Shown piece by piece: positions 1-6,499 of a stretch of 28,362 nt of DNA (the stretch's first letter is position 1; every line of letters begins with the position of its first letter). This DNA comes from Stygiolobus sp037389425 (GTDB lineage: Archaea > Thermoproteota > Thermoprotei_A > Sulfolobales > Sulfolobaceae). Both the position numbers and the translations under genes were made by a program. The notes beneath the pieces are model-generated. The model was not told the origin of the DNA. It saw nothing but the letters and a program-made list of their open reading frames with translations, and searched no databases. The DNA lies in NCBI RefSeq assembly GCF_037389425.1, contig NZ_JBBHKR010000090.1, positions 1 to 28,362 of the forward strand, read 5' to 3'.

Positions 1-1
1 A

Positions 2-148
2 ATTTCAGGGAATAAGGGGACATATATATTGATAGGTTATTTAATAAACCCGTCTTTAATACAAAATGAGACGCCGCAGTACTTGATAAACCATTTGAAC
101 CAGAGCTATATACAATCTGGAATAAAAGAAATACAAGGTTTAGTCTAG
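2..148 (+). CDS. possible 3' end of an unrecognised gene, cut by the window edge
   Basis: One frame stays open from base 2 to a TAG at 146-148, giving 48 residues that end in EIQGLV. The composition is protein-like but I recognise no family, and there is no start in view because the gene would begin before the window. Its last 9 nt would overlap the 3' end of the opposite-strand nadC remnant, a layout seen at other convergent pairs here. It could equally be chance open sequence in an AT-rich stretch. Confidence 0.3.
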   Translation: MSGNKGTYILIGYLINPSLIQNETPQYLINHLNQSYIQSGIKEIQGLV

Positions 149-320
149 TTTTTCTACGTCTAGGGACATATCGATAGCCTTTACACTGTGGGTTATGTAA
201 CCACTAGAGATTATGTCTACCCTAGTTTTTGCGTATTCCACCACATTGTCAGGAGTAATCCTACCCGAGGTTTCTATTAGTATCTTTCCTTTCAGATGGG
301 AAACAACCTCTCCTACTTCA

Positions 321-667
321 TCTGGGATAGCTACTGCGACAACCTTAATGGTAAAGCTTGCAAGAACTGTTAACTCTAATGTTGTTGTTGCTGGAACTAG
401 GAAAACTACTCCAGGTTTAAGGCTATTCGAAAAGTACGCTATGGAAGTTGGTGGCGGAGACCCTCATAGATACAATCTGTCCGACATGGTTTTGATAAAA
501 GATAATCACATAGCATTACTAGATGGAATAAGAAATGCTGTAGAGAGCGTTAGAAAATACGTAAGTTTCTCAAAGAAGATAGAGGTAGAAGTGACTAGTT
601 TAAAAGAAGCTGTAGAGGCATACAAAGCTAAGGCCGATATCATTCTCTTAGATAATATGACCCCAGA
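321..667. repeat. 6-bp inverted repeats flanking the nadC inversion
   Basis: TCTGGG at 321-326 and CCCAGA at 662-667 are exact inverted copies at the two inversion breakpoints, and an ACTT motif lies just outside each copy. This is too short for a classical site-specific invertase site. It fits microhomology-mediated inversion or an assembly error better. Confidence 0.7.
327..661. other. 335-bp inverted segment inside nadC
   Basis: The central third of nadC is reversed relative to its ends. It is bounded by TCTGGG at 321-326 and its complement CCCAGA at 662-667. Re-inverting 327-661 on paper joins the minus-strand codons R-L-S-G to I-A-T-A-T, and D-N-M-T-P to D-E-V-G-E, with no base lost or gained. 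The breakpoints are therefore placed to within the 6-bp repeats. The segment itself has no stop in the nadC frame. Confidence 0.9.
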
Positions 668-971
668 AAGTCTGCTAAGTAAGTTAAACAATGTTCTTTC
701 GACCATTAGGACGTCTTCTCCGTGTCCTTCGAAAATAAGCATTTATCCCCTTTTTTGAAATAATTTCCGTCTGGTTTAGCTTCTATGACCTTTAATTGCA
801 AGTCTTCTAAGAACGGTACAAGAAACTTATTTCCTGCTAACAAACCTTCTTCTTTAGCCACTACATAAGCTCTACACTTAACCCCTTTTACGGCTTTACT
901 TGTAATGTCCTCAGGCAATACATCTTCTTCTAGGCGTTCTAGCAGTCTTCTAGATATAAGTTTTTCAAATA

Positions 972-1538
972 TCATTTCTTACATGCCTGGATGAAATTCT
1001 TAAATACTTCAATCCCTTTTTCAGTATGTTTAACCTCAGGATGGAACTGAACCCCGAAAATAGTATTATCACTGTTCACCATAGCCTGTACTTTAGCGTT
1101 CTCGCTATGTGCTAATACTCTGAACCCGTTAGGCGGCGATATAACCTCGTCTGTGTGACTTTCCCAAGCCTTTATAGACGGTTTTAAACCTCTTAGTAAC
1201 GTATCCTCATCGTCAATCATAACGTTAACTAAGCCGTACTCTGGGTTCTTAGCTTTGTCTACTTCTCCTCCTAGAACTTTCGCTATTAACTGATGTCCTA
1301 AGCATATACCCATTTTAGGTAAAGAGGTTTTCAGTACATATTCTTTAGCATTCCCCATTTTATCTAATTCCGTTACTACGGAATAAGGGCCTCCACCGAA
1401 AATAATGCAATCGAAATTATTTAAGAAGTCCACTGGTTTGTCGGGAGTGACGGCTACAGCCTCAACCCCGAGGTATTTAAGATCTTTCACGATAAGGTGG
1501 TTATACTGTCCTCCAAAGTAAATTACAGCTATTTTCAC
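972..1538 (-). CDS. guaA: GMP synthase, glutaminase subunit A
   Basis: This is the glutamine amidotransferase half of the two-subunit archaeal GMP synthase. It releases ammonia from glutamine for XMP amination by the separate GuaA-B synthetase, which is not in this window. The 188 residues are a class I GATase: FGGGPYS at about 47-53, the nucleophile Cys79 in MGICLGHQ, and His166/Glu168 in GVQFHPE complete the triad. Length is normal for subunit A. The start is GTG at 1538. There is a TATA-like element about 35 nt upstream, in the divergent gap shared with nadB. Its stop overlaps the nadC start by 4 nt (ATGA), so the two formed an operon. Only the downstream partner is damaged. Confidence 0.95.
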   Translation of the reverse strand: MKIAVIYFGGQYNHLIVKDLKYLGVEAVAVTPDKPVDFLNNFDCIIFGGGPYSVVTELDKMGNAKEYVLKTSLPKMGICLGHQLIAKVLGGEVDKAKNPEYGLVNVMIDDEDTLLRGLKPSIKAWESHTDEVISPPNGFRVLAHSENAKVQAMVNSDNTIFGVQFHPEVKHTEKGIEVFKNFIQACKK

Positions 1539-1572
1539 TGCGAGACGAATATTTATCTCCTTAGGATTAAAG

Positions 1573-1582
1573 CTTTTATATT
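1573..1582. promoter_or_regulatory. shared TATA element of the divergent guaA-nadC and nadB promoters
   Basis: CTTTTATATT on the plus strand ends about 24 nt before the former nadB start at 1605, the spacing expected for a leaderless message. Read on the minus strand it is AATATAAAAG, about 35 nt before the guaA GTG. The whole gap between the two genes is only 66 bp, so one element may serve both directions or two may overlap. Confidence 0.5.
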
Positions 1583-1604
1583 CCGAACATAAGTTCGATA
1601 TTAA

Positions 1605-3042
1605 ACGATCTATATTATAGGTTCCGAAATTGCAGGTCTTTCCGCAGCTGTATCATTGAAAATATCGGGTCATAAAGTTACGGTAATTACTAAGAAAGTA
1701 GATGGAGGGTCCACCCCAATAGCCAAAGGTGGTGTTACCGTACCTGTCTCTGTTGATGACAGCCCGGAATTACATGCGGAGGATACGATCAAAGTAGGAG
1801 ATGGACTTTGTGATATTAGAACAGTTAGATATGTTACACAAGGGGTAAACACGCTGTCGAAACTCTTCAGTCTTGGGGATTTGAATTTGATAAAGGGCTG
1901 AGACTAGAGGGAGGACATTCAAGGCGTAGAGTGATGTATAAGACTGATGAGACTAGAGGGCAGACATTCAGGTTTTTGTTAAACAAAGCGTGTTCTCTTG
2001 GGATTCCAGTTATAGAAGACATGGTGACAGATTCGGTAGTTGAAGAAGGAGAGGTCAGAGGTTTTGTCACAAAAACAAGAGGAATCAAAGGGGATGCGGA
2101 TAAAGTCGTCTTGGCTACCGGTGGTTATTAGTACTTATTTGAGTTCACATCTACATAACCTACCAATATCGGAGAAGGAATTGCTATGGCTTTTAAGGTA
2201 GGAGCTGTGCTGGGCGATGTGGAATTAGTTCAATTTCATCCTACTGTAGCAAAATTGGACGGAGAGACCTTCCTTATGACCGAAACGCTGAGAGAGGAAG
2301 GAGCTAAAGTAGTAAATGAGAAGGGCGAGAGATTTCTGTTTAATTACCATCCCAAAGGATAATTAGCTCCTAGGGACATATTGTCAGGGGCTATTTATAT
2401 CGAGATGTCGAAAGGTCATCGGATTTTCATGGATTTAAGGGATATAGAAGATTTTCAGAAAAAATTCCCAGTGGTCGCTTCTTACCTAGCCAGACACAGA
2501 AGAGATCCTAAGAAAGATCTTATTCCTATATCTCCCGCTGCTCATTTTGTAGACGGAGGAACAAGAGTGAATATTAGGGGAGAGAGCAGTGTGAAGAACC
2601 TTTACGCAATAGGCGAGGTAAGCGATAGTGGTCTTCACGGTGCTAATAGGCTGGCCAGTAACTCCCTACTTGAAGGGCTAGTCTCGGAATTAATTTATCA
2701 CAATACGTTTACCTTCAATGGGAGGGAATAACAACTGAAGACGGAATAATGAAAACTTTAAAACTCATTGAAGATGAAGGAATAAGTAATACGTTAACAT
2801 TAAACGAAATTAGAAAGCTAAACTGGGAAAACCTGGGGATAATTAGGAACCACGAGAAATTGTCAAAACTTACTTCAGTATATTATCCCTCAAAAAGTAG
2901 ACCAGAGATTTTGATCTCATATCTAACGGCATTAGCTGCGGACATTAGAACAGAAAGTAGGGGTAATCATTATAGAGAAGACTATCCGTTCAAAGATCCG
3001 AGATGGGAAAAGAGAATATACTTCAGAGTTTTTAATTCTTAA
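1605..3042 (+). pseudogene. nadB: nadB, L-aspartate oxidase, multiply inactivated
   Basis: NadB is the FAD enzyme that oxidises aspartate to iminoaspartate for quinolinate synthesis. The remnant covers the full length, about 479 codons. Reading through the lesions gives IYIIGSEIAGLSAAVSLK, STPIAKGGV, DTIKVGDGLCD, VLATGGY, QFHPTV, TETLREEGAKVVN, APRDILS, SPAAHF and GLHGANRLASNSLLE, all typical of the fumarate reductase/NadB fold. Lesions: the start codon is ACG at 1605-1607, directly after an in-frame TAA; GxGxxG reads GSEIAG (Glu codon 1626-1628); one base is missing between 1868 and 1874; in-frame stops lie at 2129-2131, 2156-2158 and 2360-2362; and a second frame change near 2720-2735 precedes the C-terminal fragment (about 2735-3042). 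No alternative start precedes the dinucleotide-binding motif. It is divergent from guaA-nadC. Confidence 0.95.
1899..1970 (+). repeat. imperfect 23-bp direct repeat inside the nadB remnant
   Basis: Copies at 1899-1921 and 1948-1970 share TGAGACTAGAGGG, differ in two bases, then share GACATTCA (21 of 23 identical). The offset is 49 bp. The copies lie in different reading frames (LRLEGGHS and DETRGQTF), so protein similarity does not explain them. Confidence 0.6.
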
Positions 3043-3045
3043 AAC

Positions 3046-3498
3046 ATGGAGTGTAGAGCTGCTATAGTCGTCCTAGTTTCGAAGAACGGTAGGATTCTAG
3101 TAATTAAGAGAAAAGAGAGTCCTAATGATCCTTGGAGTGGACATATAGCATTTCCAGGTGGAAGAAGAGAGAGTAGTGAAACATGTGATGAAACAGCAGT
3201 AAGGGAGTGTATTGAAGAGGTGGGAATAAAGCCTAGATTAGTTAAAGACCTAGGAATATATTTCCCTAATAACGCTCCTGATATGAAAGTGAGAGCCTAC
3301 TTAGGTTGTGTAGATGAAGAATTTATTCCACAGATCCAGAAGGACGAGGTCGATATGGCAATATGGATAAATCCTAAGCAGTTGGAAAGTAGAAATGACG
3401 AATTTTATTATAATGGTTTTAGGATATGGGGGATGACTTTCAGAATTTTAAAGGATGTTCTAGAAAAAAGATTCTATGAAGAGTGCTTAAAGAAATAG
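3046..3498 (+). CDS. NUDIX hydrolase, CoA-pyrophosphatase-like
   Basis: This is a 150-residue NUDIX pyrophosphohydrolase. The full NUDIX box spans residues 39-61: Gly39, Glu45, Arg53-Glu54, Glu57-Glu58 and Gly60, matching GX5EX7REUXEEXGU. The preceding AFPGGR and the motif SGHIAFPGG resemble the coenzyme A diphosphatase branch (NUDT7/8-like), but the substrate is not certain from sequence. It starts with ATG at 3046, four bases after the end of the nadB remnant, so it was probably co-transcribed with nadB and may still use that promoter. This may explain why the nadB region persists. It is convergent with the TIP49 gene, with the sRNA candidate between them. Confidence 0.85.
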   Translation: MECRAAIVVLVSKNGRILVIKRKESPNDPWSGHIAFPGGRRESSETCDETAVRECIEEVGIKPRLVKDLGIYFPNNAPDMKVRAYLGCVDEEFIPQIQKDEVDMAIWINPKQLESRNDEFYYNGFRIWGMTFRILKDVLEKRFYEECLKK

Positions 3499-3551
3499 TT
3501 CAGTCCGGCAACGATTCTTCACTGGTCGGTTCCGTCTTCACTCATCATTTC
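3498..3551 (-). ncRNA. candidate box C/D sRNA overlapping the TIP49 gene stop codon
   Basis: On the minus strand the order and spacing fit an archaeal box C/D RNA. Box C is ATGATGA (3542-3548). Then come a 12-nt guide GTGAAGACGGAA, box D' CCGA (one mismatch to CUGA), a 3-nt spacer, box C' GTGAAGA (one mismatch), a 12-nt guide ATCGTTGCCGGA, and box D CTGA (3500-3503). The C-to-D interval is 38 nt, the typical size. The box C includes the TGA stop of the upstream TIP49 gene, so the RNA may be processed from that mRNA's 3' end or transcribed on its own. I could not assign targets. Complementary targets would be UUCCGUCUUCAC and UCCGGCAACGAU. Confidence 0.6.
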
Positions 3552-4903
3552 AGTAGTAAATTCTCATACTCCTTAACATAGTTTACGCTTCTCTTTGTAT
3601 CGCTGAATAGTTTAGATGCTTCTTCTACGTCCTCCGGCATTACTACATCCCTACCCTTCTTTTGAGCTATCACTAGTGATGGTTCGAGTAACTGTACTGA
3701 GTATCTTAAGCTGTTCTCAACTCCTAGTTTAGTAAGTAACTCTAGCGCTTTTTCGTCAAGTTTTACATCTATTTCGTCAGCACGTATTTTTATTATCTCT
3801 TTTATTTCGTCTCGGTTATATGGTCTCGTAGGTATTATCAATAATCTATCCAATAGATCAAGCGGCATTCCGTGGGGAGACTCTATATCAGTTCCTCTTA
3901 TCTTTGTTATGCCTCTATTAGTTGCAAGGACTAGTATAGGGGCTAGATCGGATTCAAGTGCTTTGGTGAGAAATGAGAAGGCTTCAATGTCTAGCATGTG
4001 TGCGTCATCTATGAATAGTACCCCTGGAATTAGTTCCGCTTCTCCTTTACTTACCATATCCTTTACTAACTTGTCTACTTGCTTTCTGATATCTTGGTTT
4101 ATTTCTCTCTCTGTAAAGAAACTAAACAAAGCAGTAATTGATATGCTTTGTGCAGCTATGTTTAAGTCTAAGTCGTGGAGAGTTACGGTGAAGGTGATAT
4201 CTTTTTCCTTTTTTACTTGTCCGCTCGGTACTTCTACCTGCCTTACAACGTCTACATCGTATGTCTTTTCTCCCTCTATTCCTTTAGCTCTACCAACTCT
4301 AGATATCTCACCTGTTTCAGCATCAATCCATATCACGTCTCCCTTTCTTATGTTCATTTTCATTAATTGAGCAGCTATCGCGTCTCCGACGTTTAAAGTC
4401 CTCTCATCATCCTTAGTAGCCAAAGTTATTTGGGCTTCTCTTGGCATTACTGCATATGGGTTTAATCTGCTCCTTGCCACCTTTAGCTTCATATCCTTCA
4501 CAACTCCCTCGTATACCGTTCTCCTCTGTTTAATCCTGACACCTAAAGATTTTCTTATTGCTTGTGTTAAAATCTCAGTTTTCTTTAACTCCGTTGAGTA
4601 TATCTCTGATGCATTCATTATAGTAAACGGAGTGTCCTCACCTAGTTCTCTAGCTATTGCAATTGCCAGTGCTGTTTTACCAGTGCCGGATGGGCCTACA
4701 AAGAGGACACCTTTCCCTGCCATTTTACCTTGTTTTATAAGTTGGACTACTATTCCAGCTGCTTCTCTAGCTTCCATCTGACCTACTAGCCCATCAGCCT
4801 TAAACTTAGGTTTTCCCTTTTCATCTAGTCCTAGTCCTGATATATGGCTGTGAATAGACGCTTTCTCTCTTTCTACTTTTTTAATTTCTCTTATCTCGGC
4901 CAT
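3545..4903 (-). CDS. TIP49/RvB-family AAA+ ATPase
   Basis: This is an archaeal homolog of eukaryotic RuvBL1/2 (TIP49), a hexameric AAA+ ATPase linked in eukaryotes to chromatin remodelling and snoRNP assembly. The 452 residues show Walker A GPSGTGKT at 70-77, the family's insertion domain at about 125-250, Walker B LFIDDAH at 296-302 (DDAH in place of the usual DEVH), sensor 1 ATNRG at 327-331, and an LLDR arginine-finger segment near 350-354. Length is normal. I chose ATG at 4903; a TTG one codon upstream is also in frame. A perfect 19-nt palindrome lies 24-42 nt upstream. The stop codon lies within the box C of a candidate C/D sRNA. That is notable because eukaryotic TIP49 acts in box C/D snoRNP assembly, though the link here is only inference. 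Confidence 0.92.
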   Translation of the reverse strand: MAEIREIKKVEREKASIHSHISGLGLDEKGKPKFKADGLVGQMEAREAAGIVVQLIKQGKMAGKGVLFVGPSGTGKTALAIAIARELGEDTPFTIMNASEIYSTELKKTEILTQAIRKSLGVRIKQRRTVYEGVVKDMKLKVARSRLNPYAVMPREAQITLATKDDERTLNVGDAIAAQLMKMNIRKGDVIWIDAETGEISRVGRAKGIEGEKTYDVDVVRQVEVPSGQVKKEKDITFTVTLHDLDLNIAAQSISITALFSFFTEREINQDIRKQVDKLVKDMVSKGEAELIPGVLFIDDAHMLDIEAFSFLTKALESDLAPILVLATNRGITKIRGTDIESPHGMPLDLLDRLLIIPTRPYNRDEIKEIIKIRADEIDVKLDEKALELLTKLGVENSLRYSVQLLEPSLVIAQKKGRDVVMPEDVEEASKLFSDTKRSVNYVKEYENLLLK

Positions 4904-4926
4904 CAATTTTAAATTATAAAAAATGC

Positions 4927-4945
4927 TTTTGAGTTTAACTCAAAA
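4927..4945. promoter_or_regulatory. perfect 19-nt palindrome upstream of the TIP49 gene
   Basis: TTTTGAGTTTAACTCAAAA has 9-nt arms around a single T. It lies in the 69-bp gap between the proC stop (4973) and the TIP49 start (4903), both on the minus strand. It could be an operator for the TIP49 gene, or a hairpin at the end of the proC message. Confidence 0.5.
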
Positions 4946-4972
4946 TTAATACGAAGTTATACTTATTTTCAT

Positions 4973-5758
4973 TTACTGAATAGAACTATCGATTTCCTTA
5001 CCTATTGTTACGGCTCTCTGATAAGCAGATTCGACGGTTTTTATAACAGCAGACTTGACCCCCTCACTTTCCATAACCATAAGACCGCGTATAGTAGTGC
5101 CTGCAGGAGTTGTAACTTGGTCTCTGAGAAACACTGGATGCGTCTTACATTTCTTAAGCATAGTGACTGTCCCTTCCACCATATCTAAAATAGCATTATA
5201 AGCAAGGTCTCGGGGCATACCACAAGCTACGGCACCAAGAGCAAAGGCATCTATAATCTCAGCCAAGAAAGCAGGACCACTTCCTATAATTGCTGTCCAT
5301 GCGTCTAGCAACTCCTCCTGAACCCAATACACGTTTCCTATTAAAGAAAAGATCTTCTCAACGATCTCGTCTTTTCCTGGTGTTATTGCTGTAGTAGCCT
5401 TGGCTACAACAGCGTTAATGTTAGGCATTGCTCTAAATACTTTAGCTCCTCTAAGGAGTCTTGAAAGCGTTGCCAGTCTCACACCTGCCATTACTGAGAC
5501 AACTATCTTTCCTTCCCACAAATTAGTGTCTATTTCTGAGAGTAACGGTTTAAAGTGTTGAGGTTTTACACTGATGATTATTACGTCAGCTTGACTTACG
5601 GCGTACGAGTTATTTCTCGTTGAGTTTATGCCAAGTTCTTGGACTTTTTTTAATGTAGTTTCGTTTCTTGCCGTTGCTATAACTTCGAAATCATCCTTAA
5701 TAGATCTAGCAATTGCTGTACCGATCTTCCCAGAACCTAAAATAGCTACTCTAACCAT
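4973..5758 (-). CDS. proC: pyrroline-5-carboxylate reductase
   Basis: ProC reduces 1-pyrroline-5-carboxylate to proline with NAD(P)H, the last step of proline synthesis. The 261 residues begin with the Rossmann motif ILGSGKIGTAIA at 6-17. GSGPAFLAEIIDAF near 160 starts the helical dimerisation domain, and DQVTTPAGTTIRGL near 215 is the family signature. Length is normal. The start is ATG at 5758, divergent from the AIM24-family gene with only 39 bp between starts, so the two promoters must overlap. Confidence 0.95.
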   Translation of the reverse strand: MVRVAILGSGKIGTAIARSIKDDFEVIATARNETTLKKVQELGINSTRNNSYAVSQADVIIISVKPQHFKPLLSEIDTNLWEGKIVVSVMAGVRLATLSRLLRGAKVFRAMPNINAVVAKATTAITPGKDEIVEKIFSLIGNVYWVQEELLDAWTAIIGSGPAFLAEIIDAFALGAVACGMPRDLAYNAILDMVEGTVTMLKKCKTHPVFLRDQVTTPAGTTIRGLMVMESEGVKSAVIKTVESAYQRAVTIGKEIDSSIQ

Positions 5759-5797
5759 TTAGAAGATTTTTAATAACTATTGTAAATATTCTTTCTT

Positions 5798-6490
5798 ATG
5801 CCACAATACGAGATCCAAGGAGATGATTTACAGTACCTTAAGGTATATTTATCTCCAAACGAGGGAATATATGCCGATGCAGGACACATGATAATAAAAG
5901 ATAACACTGTTACTTTGCAAACAAAATTAAGAGGCGGTCTTTTATCCGGAATCAAGAGGGCATTAACTGGTGGTTCGTTTTTTGTAACTGAGTTCTACGG
6001 TCCTGGACAAGTAGTACTGTCGGGGATATTCCCCGGCAAAATAGTCCAAATTCCGTTACAAGGTAGAGGGATTCTTGCCGAGTCCCACTCCTTTTTAGCC
6101 GCTGAGACCACTGTAAATTACGATGCTACTTTATCCAGACTGACGGCTGGAATATTAGGAGGAGAGGGGCTTTTCTTAGCAAGATTTACCGGTTTCGGCA
6201 ACTTATTCCTACACTCTTATGGCGGATTAATTGTAAGGGATCTACAACCAGGTGAAACGATACAAGTTGAAGCTTCTCACTTAATGGCATTTGAGGAAGG
6301 AATGCCTTACTCTGTCCAGCTTGTCGGAGGACTTAGGTCTATTTTCTTTGCCCATGAAGGACTTTTCTTTGTTACTATAACTGGCCCTGGACGGGTATGG
6401 TTGCATACATTAACGGCCGAACAACTCGCTTCAGCACTAATCCCATATCTGCCCAGTGGGCAACAAGGTGGTATTCAGCTTCCGTTTTAA
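5798..6490 (+). CDS. AIM24 / TIGR00266 family protein
   Basis: This 230-residue protein belongs to the AIM24-like (former DUF124) family of beta-rich proteins. Typical segments are YADAGHMIIKD near 26-36, a Gly-rich LRGGLLSGIKRALTGGSFF stretch near 45-63, FYGPGQVVLSG, and a closing TGPGRVWLHTL segment near 203. The biochemical role is unknown in archaea; the yeast homolog is mitochondrial. No signal peptide or membrane segment is evident. The ATG start fits the family N-terminus. The M61 protease gene follows after 9 bp, so the two are likely one operon. Confidence 0.85.
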   Translation: MPQYEIQGDDLQYLKVYLSPNEGIYADAGHMIIKDNTVTLQTKLRGGLLSGIKRALTGGSFFVTEFYGPGQVVLSGIFPGKIVQIPLQGRGILAESHSFLAAETTVNYDATLSRLTAGILGGEGLFLARFTGFGNLFLHSYGGLIVRDLQPGETIQVEASHLMAFEEGMPYSVQLVGGLRSIFFAHEGLFFVTITGPGRVWLHTLTAEQLASALIPYLPSGQQGGIQLPF

Positions 6491-6499
6491 GGTGTTGGG

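Larger units (their letters stand above)
140..975 (-). pseudogene. nadC: nadC, quinolinate phosphoribosyltransferase, broken by internal inversion and frameshift
   Basis: NadC converts quinolinate and PRPP to nicotinate mononucleotide, the last step of the de novo NAD branch. The N-terminal part (MIFEKLISRRLLERL onward, start ATG at 975) reads on the minus strand from 975 to about 745. It then slips one base: at 742-744 a run of three T (plus strand) probably had four. The minus strand resumes as LIFEGHGEDVLMVERT to RLSG at about 662. The core (IATATTLMVKLAR, GTRKTTPGLRLFEKYA, GGGDPHRYNLSDMVLIKDNH) is instead on the plus strand, 327-661. The C-terminus, DEVGEVVSHLKG to DVEKLD, is back on the minus strand, ending at TAA 140-142. 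The rejoined length of about 278 codons is normal for the family. The usual SGG phosphate-site motif reads SGR. The start overlaps the guaA stop as ATGA, so it was translationally coupled. I consider it non-functional. Confidence 0.93.

Noticed and set aside
506..742. A 78-codon minus-strand ORF starting MLIFEGHGED
   Set aside because: The first part is a frameshifted piece of NadC and the remainder is antisense to the inverted core.
213..758. A 181-codon plus-strand ORF in the nadC locus
   Set aside because: Its first third is the antisense of the NadC C-terminus and the rest is the inverted NadC core. It is a chimera created by the inversion, not a gene.
3909..4370. Plus-strand ORF of 153 codons inside the TIP49 gene
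   Set aside because: Antisense shadow of a well-conserved ATPase, with low-complexity Ser-rich translation.
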